Shown: positions 1 through 7,485 of the stretch, in pieces
How the letters are laid out: each line of letters opens with the position of its first letter
Position numbering within the stretch: the first letter of the stretch is position 1
Assembly (NCBI GenBank): GCA_934700335.1
Contig: CAKUXM010000001.1
Coordinates: 1-64,000 of the forward strand
Length of the DNA: 64,000 bases
DNA from: an uncultured Candidatus Melainabacteria bacterium
GTDB lineage: Bacteria > Cyanobacteriota > Vampirovibrionia > Gastranaerophilales > Gastranaerophilaceae
Reading direction: 5' to 3'
Notes under the pieces: model-generated
Told to the model about the DNA's origin: nothing
The model's input: only the letters and a program-made list of their open reading frames with translations
The model's database searches: none
Position numbers and translations under genes: made by a program

Positions 1-310
1 AAGGGAGAGACTCGCTTGAGTTGTAGGCGAGCTTCACGAGCCGTACAAATCAGGATATCGACTCCGTCGATTGAACTCATTATGTTGCGAACATCATGAG
101 CAACATAACAGTTCGAGGCGACTGAAATTTTTGCATAAAAAAATTCCACCAGCGTGGAATTTTCTTTTAAATAGCAAGGGAGAGACTCGCTTGAGTTGTA
201 GGCGAGCTTCACGAGCCGTACAAATCAGGATATCGACTCCGTCGATTGAACTTCATTATGTTGCGAACATCATGAGCAACATAACAGTTCGAGTCGTTGA
301 ATTTTTCCAA
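1..310. repeat. Two tandem copies of a ~175-bp unit carrying a tRNA-Met 3'-end fragment
   Basis: Copy A runs from 1 to 175 and copy B from 176 to about 310; B is nearly identical to A before it diverges. Each copy opens with AAGGGAGAGACTCG, which is the 3' end of the tRNA-Met gene at 8750-8823 read on the plus strand. Each then contains a long imperfect hairpin (GAACT..TATGTTGC / GCAACATA..AGTTC). Copy A also has an A/T-flanked hairpin (AAATTCCACC / GGTGGAATTT type). A third, partial copy lies at 8649-8766 just before the intact tRNA. Copy A may begin before the window. No protein-coding content is supported. Confidence 0.8.
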
Positions 311-350
311 TACACTTGCAGTTTGATCTCTTTTAACAGTTGGTTTGAGT

Positions 351-378
351 ATAGCGAGGGTGGAATCCGAACCCATTA
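351..378 (-). other. tRNA 3'-end-like remnant
   Basis: On the minus strand this stretch reads as a T-arm followed by an acceptor 3' strand: ATGGG-TTCGGAT-TCCAC (4 of 5 stem pairs), then CCTCGCT. Plus-strand translation gives an EGGIRTH string, which in other genomes is the signature of a false ORF antisense to a tRNA. No matching D-arm, anticodon arm or 5' acceptor lies beyond it, so it is only a fragment, possibly left by an insertion at a different tRNA. Confidence 0.4.
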
Positions 379-490
379 AAATACATTATAAAAAACAAAA
401 AATTTTAACAAAAAAAATAAATAATGTATATTATTAGAATAACACATTTTCTACATTTTGCAACCATAAAACCTTAAATTTATCTGTAAA

Positions 491-697
491 TTAGGTTTCA
501 CTAGAAAGTTGTCTCCAAATGTCCTTTTTGAATTTTAAAAATGGTTCATCTTTACTTAAAAGATCCTGAATTACTAGTGATTTTTCAAATTGTAAAATTG
601 AAAAATCTGCAAGAATGTCTTTGATTTGTTTAAGATATTTTCTATTATACTTGTGACGTTTATAAATTAGGCTTTTTATTAGATTTTTACCCCTCAT
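491..697 (-). CDS. Small basic protein, uncertain
   Basis: This ORF encodes 68 residues, rich in Lys at the N-terminus (KSLIYKRHKYNRKYLKQIKDI) and ending in WRQLSSET. There is no clear Shine-Dalgarno sequence before the ATG at 697, and no family is recognised. It is the only sizeable ORF between the left repeats and the first convincing island gene. It could be a genuine small island protein, a fragment of a decayed gene, or a chance ORF in AT-rich DNA. Confidence 0.3.
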   Translation of the reverse strand: MRGKNLIKSLIYKRHKYNRKYLKQIKDILADFSILQFEKSLVIQDLLSKDEPFLKFKKDIWRQLSSET

Positions 698-753
698 ATA
701 TCTATAAACTAATTATATATAGGATTTCAACGTATGGTGAAAATATTTATAAA

Positions 754-768
754 TTACCCTTTTTACCC
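754..768. promoter_or_regulatory. Paired TTACCC sites upstream of the 104-residue gene
   Basis: TTACCC occurs at 754-759 and 763-768, a 9-bp repeat distance, just upstream of the ribosome-binding site AATAGGAG and the ATG at 786. The same hexamer, inverted and with the same 9-bp spacing, recurs at 1102-1116 before the next gene. This suggests shared operator sites. No binding protein is identified. Confidence 0.35.
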
Positions 769-785
769 CAACAATAGGAGATTAT

Positions 786-1100
786 ATGTTAGAAAATTTT
801 TATAAAGAACTAGAAGAAAACTTTTTTAATAACGCTTCAGTAAAAAATAGCAATGATAATTATAATGAAATTTCAAAGGTTATTACAACAAAAGTTTTAA
901 CCATGCCAGTAATAAAAAAAATAAATGCAGAATTATTTGAGATAGATAATGATTGCGATTTTATAAGCATTGAAGGAAAGAAGTATGTTATTGAAGATTT
1001 TTTTTCAAAAGAAATGATTAAAAATAGAGATGAAAAGACTTTAGAGATGATATTTTATTCTATTGGCTTAAACCCAAAAGAATATCTTGATACTGGTTAA
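786..1100 (+). CDS. Hypothetical acidic protein, 104 residues
   Basis: The ATG is preceded by AATAGGAG at good spacing, so expression is credible. The product is soluble-looking and rich in Asp, Glu, Asn and Lys, with no signal peptide or membrane segment. The middle carries a beta-like stretch (LFEIDNDCDFISIEGKKYVIE), followed by predicted helix and a LNPKEYLDTG end. I do not recognise a family. It is the first of two same-strand small genes, each preceded by TTACCC/GGGTAA motifs, so the two may be co-regulated. It lies in the island and could be a phage- or plasmid-derived accessory gene. Confidence 0.65.
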   Translation: MLENFYKELEENFFNNASVKNSNDNYNEISKVITTKVLTMPVIKKINAELFEIDNDCDFISIEGKKYVIEDFFSKEMIKNRDEKTLEMIFYSIGLNPKEYLDTG

Positions 1101-1101
1101 A

Positions 1102-1135
1102 GGGTAAACAGGGTAAATAAAATTATTACTTACCC
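1102..1135. promoter_or_regulatory. GGGTAA pair plus inverted TTACCC between two small genes
   Basis: GGGTAA occurs at 1102-1107 and 1111-1116, and TTACCC at 1130-1135. The last two form an inverted repeat around an AT-rich centre. The 9-bp spacing matches the pair upstream of the gene at 786. A further inverted repeat, CATACA/TGTATG, follows near 1162-1177. The most likely role is regulatory, upstream of the gene at 1207. Confidence 0.35.
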
Positions 1136-1206
1136 TAAGCAAAAAAACAAATATAGTAAAGCATACAGGCATGTATGGAGTAAAAAACAAGAAAGGAATA
1201 TAAAAA

Positions 1207-1470
1207 ATGAATAATGATAAAACTAATATAATTTTTGACTCAAAAGATATGTCTTTAAGTGTTACAACAATTATGGATAACAATTTAAAAGTTAAGGTCA
1301 AAGATTGTTATTTTAAGAATGTAGTAGAAATAACTAAAGATAGTGCAATACATAGTTTTGATATGCCCAATATGTCATCAATAATACTTGGACTTATTAT
1401 TTTTAGTTTTTTAGTTTATAAATTTTGGAATATGGTTATAAATAAACTGATTGAAATAATGTTTAAATAA
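1207..1470 (+). CDS. Small protein with one C-terminal membrane segment
   Basis: This 87-residue protein starts at an ATG preceded by GAAAGGAATATAAAAA, an adequate ribosome-binding site. Residues 1-55 look cytoplasmic or soluble. Residues about 57-79 form a clear hydrophobic segment (SSIILGLIIFSFLVYKFW), followed by a short basic tail, so it is probably a single-pass, tail-anchored membrane protein. No family is recognised. An intrinsic terminator follows immediately, closing the two-gene unit with the gene at 786. A short single-pass protein in an island could be a phage function, a toxin-like product or a defence accessory. The sequence does not decide. Confidence 0.6.
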   Translation: MNNDKTNIIFDSKDMSLSVTTIMDNNLKVKVKDCYFKNVVEITKDSAIHSFDMPNMSSIILGLIIFSFLVYKFWNMVINKLIEIMFK

Positions 1471-1503
1471 GAGTAGGGGTGATAAAACCCCATTCTCTTT
1501 TTA
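1471..1503 (+). terminator. Intrinsic terminator after the small island genes
   Basis: A GAGTAGGGGT / ACCCCATTCTC stem (one mismatch) with a short GATAAA-type loop is followed by TTTTT. It starts directly after the stop codon at 1470. Confidence 0.75.
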
Positions 1504-1565
1504 TTATCCGACCTCGAAAAAATTTGAGTAATTTTTAAAAAGGGTGTACACGAATAGAAAATATA

Positions 1566-1838
1566 CTATTTTTGGGGATATTCTTTTCTTAAATTAAAAG
1601 ATTCAATTGTTTTATCTGAAATTAAATATCCTGTTAATCCATAATTAAAATCGCTCACTATATCTCCTTTTGCACCTTTTCGTTGAACTCCATTCAAATA
1701 ACCTTTTTCTATTAAAGAATCTGTCATTTCGCCATTTACATCAAATTTATCAATTTTAGATTCAATATTTCTATCTTTTTCAAATTTGATATAAAGTTTT
1801 AAAAGTTCTATTTCCTTTTTGTTTAAATCTTCAAACAT
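1566..1838 (-). CDS. Hypothetical protein, 90 residues
   Basis: The ATG at 1838 is preceded by AAAAGGAGAGTAATT, a strong ribosome-binding site. The N-terminus (MFEDLNKKEIELLKLYIKFE) is helical, and the arrangement 'helix, helix, SLIEKGYLNG' resembles the end of a winged-helix fold in which a recognition helix leads into a strand. That is only a hint of DNA binding. It sits downstream of the 87-residue zinc-ribbon gene and the restriction genes on the same strand (gap of 16 bases to its neighbour), so it may be the last gene of the mod-res transcription unit. Confidence 0.6.
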   Translation of the reverse strand: MFEDLNKKEIELLKLYIKFEKDRNIESKIDKFDVNGEMTDSLIEKGYLNGVQRKGAKGDIVSDFNYGLTGYLISDKTIESFNLRKEYPQK

Positions 1839-1854
1839 AATTACTCTCCTTTTG

Positions 1855-2118
1855 TTATAATTCTGTTTTTAAAATATTTTTTATTAATTCTTCATTTAAA
1901 TCTATTGGTTTGTTTTTTATTCTTTTACAGCTTTTTAAATAATCTGAAATTTTCTTTTTATTTTTAATAGAGAAATTTTTTATATTAACCAAATTACTAT
2001 CTTCTACGCAAAAAGTCCCACAATTTGGACAATCAAAAAAACATCCGTCATAAGGATAGACTTGTTGGGTGTCAAAATATCTCTTTAACCTTTCAGCACA
2101 AAATATACAAGTTTCCAT
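1855..2118 (-). CDS. Small zinc-ribbon protein
   Basis: This 87-residue protein has an N-terminal CxxC knuckle (CIFC, residues 4-7) and a second knuckle, CPNCGTFC, near residues 31-38. Together they give a four-Cys zinc-ribbon pattern like those in small nucleic-acid or protein-binding accessory proteins. The remainder is Lys-rich and helical. It lies 20 bases after the stop of res on the same strand and is probably co-transcribed with mod-res. No specific function is known. Similar small Cys-rich proteins accompany defence and mobile genes, but that context is only suggestive. Confidence 0.6.
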   Translation of the reverse strand: METCIFCAERLKRYFDTQQVYPYDGCFFDCPNCGTFCVEDSNLVNIKNFSIKNKKKISDYLKSCKRIKNKPIDLNEELIKNILKTEL

Positions 2119-2138
2119 TTTATTACCTCACTTTATTT

Positions 2139-5042
2139 TTAAAACAATTTACCTTCAATTTTTCCATTTGTAAGTTTACAATATTCAAGTAAGTCCTTAA
2201 CAGAGGCCCCTCTATTTTTCATTGAATAAAACGTAGTATCATCAAGAATAGAATAAGACCACGACGAATTCATTCTATCGCCATCAAACAATTCATTTAT
2301 TTTCTTGCACCAATCTAATGCACCTTTTTGCTTTTGTTTAACATTTTCTTGGTTTACATCTTTTTCTGCTTTTGTTTCTACCAAATAAATATTACTGTCA
2401 ATTTTTACCATAAAATCAGGATAATAAGATGATAATAAACCATCCGTTCTTATATATTTTAAATGTGCAAAAGTATGATAGTTTTCATTCACTTTTAGTA
2501 ATCTTTCAACTTCACTATCTCTGTCTGCAAATTCTAAAAAATCTTTTTCAAATTGACCTTTATTTGAAGGGTATGCAGTTTTTTCATAAGGCGATTTTCT
2601 TATATCCAACGAAAAATTTTCTCTCATTTTTAATTTATCAACTGAAGAAAAATATGTTTTTTTTACAACGGCATCCACAATATCAATACTATTTTGCATA
2701 TCATAAATAGATTGGCTTACATTTTTCATAATATGTTCTAATATACCAACTTTAGAAATCATTAACACTCGCCAATTATTGCCTTCATTTGGATTAAAAG
2801 GTTTGCCAAAAAGCTTAGTTCTTATATATTCATCTAATACTTTTACTAATTCTACTTGATTGATTTGCATAACAGGGTATGATGAATGTCCACCAACTCT
2901 AGCTATATTATTTGTTATAGCTAATAACATTTTTTGTAAAAACTCATTATAACTTTTTGCATTAAATAATTCTTGAGATACTCTGTAAACACCAAATTTT
3001 GTTTTTTTAGTCATTTCTTCTGAATAAAAAATTTCGTCACTATAATTAGAAACCATTGATTGTAATTGTTCTAAAGTCCAATCAAATTTTTCGAATTTAT
3101 CTGTTTTTAAATTTTCCGTTTTTAAAAGCTCTTCTTTATCTGAAATAATTGTTGGAATATAAAAATCGTAATCTTGGTAATTTTCTTTTAAACCAACTGT
3201 TATAATATCACCTAAAATACTTTCTCTTGGTGGCATTTCTTTTTCATCTACTACCATACCATTTTCTAAATCATCATAAAATTGAATAAAAGCAGGGTGT
3301 TCAATAATACTTAAAATATCAAGATAGTTTGCTGGGCTTTGCTTTTCAACAAGCATTTTATGTCGATTTTCTGCTTTTACATCTAAGTAGTCTTTTTCTC
3401 TCCACATTAAACGTAAACCACGACCAATAACTTGTTCTAACAAAATTGGAGCTTGGGATGAACGTAACGGAACAATCACACACACATTACTAACATCAAA
3501 ACCTTCTCTTAGCATTAATACCGAAACTATAACTTTAGGTTTAGAATGTTTATCGACATTAAACAATCTTTGTTTAATCTCTTTCCATTCGGTTTCTTTA
3601 ATTGAGCCTTTTTTATCTGAATCAATTTGCATTATATCGTCTTCAAGTAAACCTTCTTGCATCAGAAACTTTGTTACCAATGGTGAAACTTTCGTATCCT
3701 CACAAATTACAAGCATTTTAGGATATTTGTCAGGATTTTCTTTTGTAAATTCTTCTTCTAAAAGTTTTAATTTTTGTAATCCAGCACGAAGCATAAGTCT
3801 TTGACCTTCTGATAAATCAACTACTTTGTTCCCATCTCTTATTGCTTTAAAATCTAAATCTTCGTTTTCTAGAGTTGCAATTTCTTTTCTTTTATCAATA
3901 GTAATAGTTTTTACTAAACCTAATTGTACAGCCTCTTTTAAAGCAAAGTCAACAATAATATGTGGAAAATAATGTTTTGTTCTTTTTTGCCCTGAACCCG
4001 TTACATCATAAGGAGTTGCAGAAAAATCTACTTGTATAAAATTTCTACCTTTATTTTCAGAGATAAAGTTTAAAGATTTTTGCCATTCAACCTCTGAAAC
4101 TATTCCTCCACTTTTATTTTCATGAATATGGTGTGCTTCATCATTAAACACGCAAATATTATCTAAGGATTGTAAATATTCAAGTTCTCCACCTTTTAAA
4201 ACTTTATTATCAATAGTGTTTAAATCGTGTCCTGTTGTTGTTCCAGGTGTAATTGGTAACAAATCAGAAATTGTACGAGAAGGGTCTTCTAATGGTGAAA
4301 CTTCAATTTCTTCAACATCTTCATCTACACCTGCCAATAAATGCCAATTTGTAATAGCAATAATACCATCACCAGTAATTTTTTTACCAATTTCTTCTTT
4401 TTTTACGACATTTCCTTGAATAAAACTAAAAATTGCATTTCTATATTTTTCAGGAACAAATAAATTTATATTTCTTTTAATATCAGATGTGTCAAAATTT
4501 CTTGTTCCATCTTGTTCTTCTTTTCCTAAAAAAGCATCTAATAATCTTTCATAAACAATTAAACCAGGAGCGACTAGAAGAAAATTTTTAGTAAATTTAA
4601 CATCTGATTCAACTTCTTTATATTTTGCATTTAAATATTGCCAAATTAATAAAGCATTAAGGACAAAAGTTTTACCAGTACCAGTTGCCATCTTTACACA
4701 ATATTTTGGATGATTATATTTATCTTCTTTTATGTAGTTAAAAAATTCAGGTGTTAGCAAATCCTGACTTGCTTGTTGGTACATTGATAAAATAGAATCT
4801 GTTTTTAAAATTTCATGACAATAGATTGCATTTAAAATTGCTTGTTTTTGCCCTTTATGAAAGTTTATATATCTTGTAGAACAGAAATTATCATTAAACC
4901 AAAATCGTAATAAATCTTGTGTAATAGGAGTAACTTTTTGCATAAAATTACCATTTTCCCATTCTTGATTTACAATATTTGTTAATTGTTTAGCAAAATC
5001 TAAAGGAATATCTTTTGTTCCTGTATTTGTTGATATTGGCAT
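2139..5042 (-). CDS. res: Type III restriction enzyme, Res (helicase-nuclease) subunit
   Basis: At 967 residues the protein has the usual length for Res. It has an SF2 helicase core with Walker A MATGTGKT (about 118-125), a DEAH box inside VFNDEAHHIHE (about 298-308), DFSATPYD, and the C-terminal helicase motif QVIGRGLRL. Near the C-terminus, PDFMV...VETKAEK (about 875-894) is a PD-(D/E)xK nuclease motif. Type III Res translocates with ATP and cuts DNA in complex with Mod when two unmodified sites are met. The gene begins 8 bases after the mod stop, and both are read from the minus strand. All key residues appear intact, so the system is probably active. Confidence 0.95.
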   Translation of the reverse strand: MPISTNTGTKDIPLDFAKQLTNIVNQEWENGNFMQKVTPITQDLLRFWFNDNFCSTRYINFHKGQKQAILNAIYCHEILKTDSILSMYQQASQDLLTPEFFNYIKEDKYNHPKYCVKMATGTGKTFVLNALLIWQYLNAKYKEVESDVKFTKNFLLVAPGLIVYERLLDAFLGKEEQDGTRNFDTSDIKRNINLFVPEKYRNAIFSFIQGNVVKKEEIGKKITGDGIIAITNWHLLAGVDEDVEEIEVSPLEDPSRTISDLLPITPGTTTGHDLNTIDNKVLKGGELEYLQSLDNICVFNDEAHHIHENKSGGIVSEVEWQKSLNFISENKGRNFIQVDFSATPYDVTGSGQKRTKHYFPHIIVDFALKEAVQLGLVKTITIDKRKEIATLENEDLDFKAIRDGNKVVDLSEGQRLMLRAGLQKLKLLEEEFTKENPDKYPKMLVICEDTKVSPLVTKFLMQEGLLEDDIMQIDSDKKGSIKETEWKEIKQRLFNVDKHSKPKVIVSVLMLREGFDVSNVCVIVPLRSSQAPILLEQVIGRGLRLMWREKDYLDVKAENRHKMLVEKQSPANYLDILSIIEHPAFIQFYDDLENGMVVDEKEMPPRESILGDIITVGLKENYQDYDFYIPTIISDKEELLKTENLKTDKFEKFDWTLEQLQSMVSNYSDEIFYSEEMTKKTKFGVYRVSQELFNAKSYNEFLQKMLLAITNNIARVGGHSSYPVMQINQVELVKVLDEYIRTKLFGKPFNPNEGNNWRVLMISKVGILEHIMKNVSQSIYDMQNSIDIVDAVVKKTYFSSVDKLKMRENFSLDIRKSPYEKTAYPSNKGQFEKDFLEFADRDSEVERLLKVNENYHTFAHLKYIRTDGLLSSYYPDFMVKIDSNIYLVETKAEKDVNQENVKQKQKGALDWCKKINELFDGDRMNSSWSYSILDDTTFYSMKNRGASVKDLLEYCKLTNGKIEGKLF

Positions 5043-5050
5043 TTTTGCTC

Positions 5051-6934
5051 CTAAATTTCTTTAACTACTACACTTTCAAATCCGAATACATCAACTGCTT
5101 TAACACATATTTTTCGATGTTCTTTTGTAGGTGCTTGAATTTTTGCCCATTGGATTACTCTTAGTGGGTCATCGTCATTGTGTGTATTTTCTCTATAATC
5201 TTGCCATTTACTTCTAAATGTTTCGCCATCAAAATCAGGGTCTATGCTCCAATATTCAATTAGTGCAAGAGGTTCATTTGCAATTACATTTTGTAATGAT
5301 TCTTTGTATTTATCATCTAAAGGTAGTGCATCAGGTGATAACAAAATATAATTATCTAATTCTATTTCTATTTCATCAATATCACATGTGATTGGAGTGA
5401 TTTTAGGTTCTTTGATTGTTAAATATTGTAGTGATGAAAATTTAATTTTATTATTTTCTACTAATTTTTTATAATTTGCTTTTGATTTCAATTTATCTAA
5501 TAAATCAGGTGGTATTACTAAAACTTCAACCTTTGAACGGTCAATATCTTTTAAGATATTAACTATATCAAACGTGAAATTCCAACCTAAAATAATAACT
5601 TTGTTCCAACCACCCATAAAGGTTTCTCTAAGTTCTTGAGCTTTTTTAATAGTCGAAGAACCTGTCATTTTATTTGGGCTATCAACATATACAAGAGTTC
5701 TTGAACCTTTTATTTGACCTAAATTTTTTGGAGAATTTTCATCAAAAAAAGGAGTTGCTCCAAATAAGTTTAAAACAACCTGTGATAAGTCCCCAACACG
5801 TTTAAATTCTTTTGAACTAGCAAAAACTTCTTTTTGATAATCTCCGACACATTGATATAAAAAAGGTTTAGCCTCTTGGTCAATCAATCTTTTTCTTGAA
5901 ATCATTGTTGCAGGTTTACCAAAATCTGACATTATCCATCTTCTGCCAAGTTTTTCTGCAACTGCTCCAGTTGTTCCACTTCCCATAAAGAAATCTGCTA
6001 CAATGGAATCTTCATTAGAGGATGCTTTAATAATTTTTTCTAATAGCGCCTCTGGTTTTTGCGTAGCATAATTTAATTTTTCTTTTGCCATAGCATTTAT
6101 AGTTGCTATATACCAAGTATCAGATGGCAACACTTTATCTTCTGGTATTTCTGATGACTCACTTTTCGTTGTAACCATTGCACCTTTATAATTTAGTCTA
6201 TTTTTTGACCCTTCGGTCATTAAATTATGGTCATCTAATACATCTAAATAATTAAATATCCAGTTATCTGTATTTTTTGAATAAAACAATATTGTATCGT
6301 GTTTGCTATTCCATTGTGTTTTGCCACGACCACCCCACAAATACCATCTAATAATTTCATTTCTAAAAGAGTTTTTACCAAAAATTTCATCCATTAAAAT
6401 CTTTACGTAGTGTCCTACATGCCAGTCTAAGTGTACATATATAGAGCCTTTATCACTTAACAACTCTTTCATAAGATATAATCTTGAATACATCATTTTT
6501 AAATATGATACTGTTCCTTCTTTCCAAGTGTCAGAGTATGCAAATTGCTCTAAAACATTCGGTCTTTGTTCAATGTTACCATTAGGAAGTGTGATTTTTG
6601 TTCTGTAATCAGCTTTTGAATCATAAGGGGGGTCTATATAGATAAGGTCTATTTTACCTCTCATAGATGGTAAACCTGTTGCCTCATCACCATTTAATAA
6701 TGCTTGCATAACAAGAAGGTTATCACCATAGCAAAGTCTATTAAACCAATTTTGTCCATTTATTTCTTGATATTTATTTCTAAATAAATTATCTTCTTTT
6801 CTGACTGGTAGTACATATTCATTGGTTTGAAGTGTAATTTTATTACTACTATCTAAACGCTCCATTATGCGTTCTACTTCCTTTTTGCCCTCTGCAACAA
6901 TCTTTGGTAATTGTTCTATCAAACTTTCAGCCAT
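5051..6934 (-). CDS. mod: Type III DNA methyltransferase, Mod subunit
   Basis: This 627-residue Mod subunit has the catalytic motif DPPY (101-104) ahead of the AdoMet-binding FMGSGTT (316-322), the order of beta-class adenine N6 methyltransferases. The region between (about 140-300) should hold the target-recognition domain. The C-terminal 250 residues would contact Res. Mod specifies the asymmetric site for both modification and cleavage. The start ATG at 6934 has AAGGATTTTGTC upstream. No simple-sequence tract that would phase-vary the gene is evident. It is divergent from an XRE regulator, and the spacer holds inverted repeats that could control both genes. Confidence 0.95.
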   Translation of the reverse strand: MAESLIEQLPKIVAEGKKEVERIMERLDSSNKITLQTNEYVLPVRKEDNLFRNKYQEINGQNWFNRLCYGDNLLVMQALLNGDEATGLPSMRGKIDLIYIDPPYDSKADYRTKITLPNGNIEQRPNVLEQFAYSDTWKEGTVSYLKMMYSRLYLMKELLSDKGSIYVHLDWHVGHYVKILMDEIFGKNSFRNEIIRWYLWGGRGKTQWNSKHDTILFYSKNTDNWIFNYLDVLDDHNLMTEGSKNRLNYKGAMVTTKSESSEIPEDKVLPSDTWYIATINAMAKEKLNYATQKPEALLEKIIKASSNEDSIVADFFMGSGTTGAVAEKLGRRWIMSDFGKPATMISRKRLIDQEAKPFLYQCVGDYQKEVFASSKEFKRVGDLSQVVLNLFGATPFFDENSPKNLGQIKGSRTLVYVDSPNKMTGSSTIKKAQELRETFMGGWNKVIILGWNFTFDIVNILKDIDRSKVEVLVIPPDLLDKLKSKANYKKLVENNKIKFSSLQYLTIKEPKITPITCDIDEIEIELDNYILLSPDALPLDDKYKESLQNVIANEPLALIEYWSIDPDFDGETFRSKWQDYRENTHNDDDPLRVIQWAKIQAPTKEHRKICVKAVDVFGFESVVVKEI

Positions 6935-7001
6935 GACAAAATCCTTATTTCTTAATACTTTTTACACTTATTTCTGCTAAAAAAAAGCACATTTTTCAAT
7001 A

Positions 7002-7094
7002 TTCATGTCATGAAATAGAACATAATGCAATATTTAGTATTAAAAAATAGTGTGTCTAAGTGATAAAAAATAGATTATCCTATTATAAATAGGA
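7002..7094. promoter_or_regulatory. Divergent control region between mod and the XRE regulator, with two inverted repeats
   Basis: TTCATG-T-CATGAA at 7002-7014 is a perfect inverted repeat. TCCTATT-ATA-AATAGGA at 7078-7094 is a second perfect 7-bp inverted repeat; it overlaps both a possible -10 (TATTAT) and the ribosome-binding site TAGGAG of the XRE gene. This is the layout expected for an autoregulated controller that also acts on the divergent methyltransferase gene. The sites are seen; the regulation is inferred. Confidence 0.5.
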
Positions 7095-7100
7095 GTTTTT

Positions 7101-7439
7101 ATGGAATTATCTCACAATAAAAAATTAGGACAAAGAATTAGGGAATTACGTATAGCGAAGGGCATAAAACAAGGTCAAATAGCTGATATGCTTGATATGG
7201 AACGCTCTAATTTTACACGTATTGAAAGTGGGAAACAAGCTCCAACAGATAAAAATTTAGCAAAAATAGCACAAATTCTAAATGTTTCTATTAAAGATTT
7301 ATATGATTTTGAACATTTGAAATCTGATAAAGAATTAAAAACTCTAATAAAAAAAGAGTTAGAAATACTTTCTTCAAAAGAATTGCAATATGTATATAAA
7401 ACAATAAAAAATATAGCATTACTTAGAAATAAAGTTTAA
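7101..7439 (+). CDS. XRE-family transcriptional regulator (possible R-M controller)
   Basis: This 112-residue protein has an N-terminal helix-turn-helix of the Cro/C1 type at about residues 9-64 (LGQRIRELRIAKGIKQGQIADM, then SNFTRIESGKQAPT). A Lys-rich helical tail of about 45 residues probably dimerises. TAGGAG precedes the ATG. It is transcribed away from mod. Small XRE proteins next to restriction genes are often controller proteins that delay endonuclease expression on entry into a new host. C proteins are best known from type II systems, so the role here is inferred. It could also be a general island repressor. Confidence 0.85.
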   Translation: MELSHNKKLGQRIRELRIAKGIKQGQIADMLDMERSNFTRIESGKQAPTDKNLAKIAQILNVSIKDLYDFEHLKSDKELKTLIKKELEILSSKELQYVYKTIKNIALLRNKV

Positions 7440-7485
7440 AATAAGTATAACCATATTTGACGTATGTTTGTTTTAATATATAAGT

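Noticed and set aside
71..379. Open frame of 102 codons across the left repeats
   Set aside because: It is built from repeat DNA and tRNA-derived fragments, has no ribosome-binding site, and ends in the EGGIRTH string typical of false ORFs antisense to tRNA.
2139..5042. res as a decayed restriction gene
   Set aside because: Helicase motifs and the PD-(D/E)xK nuclease motif are all present in one uninterrupted frame.
5051..6934. Phase-variable mod gene
   Set aside because: Many type III mod genes carry long tetranucleotide tracts; I saw none in or just before this one.
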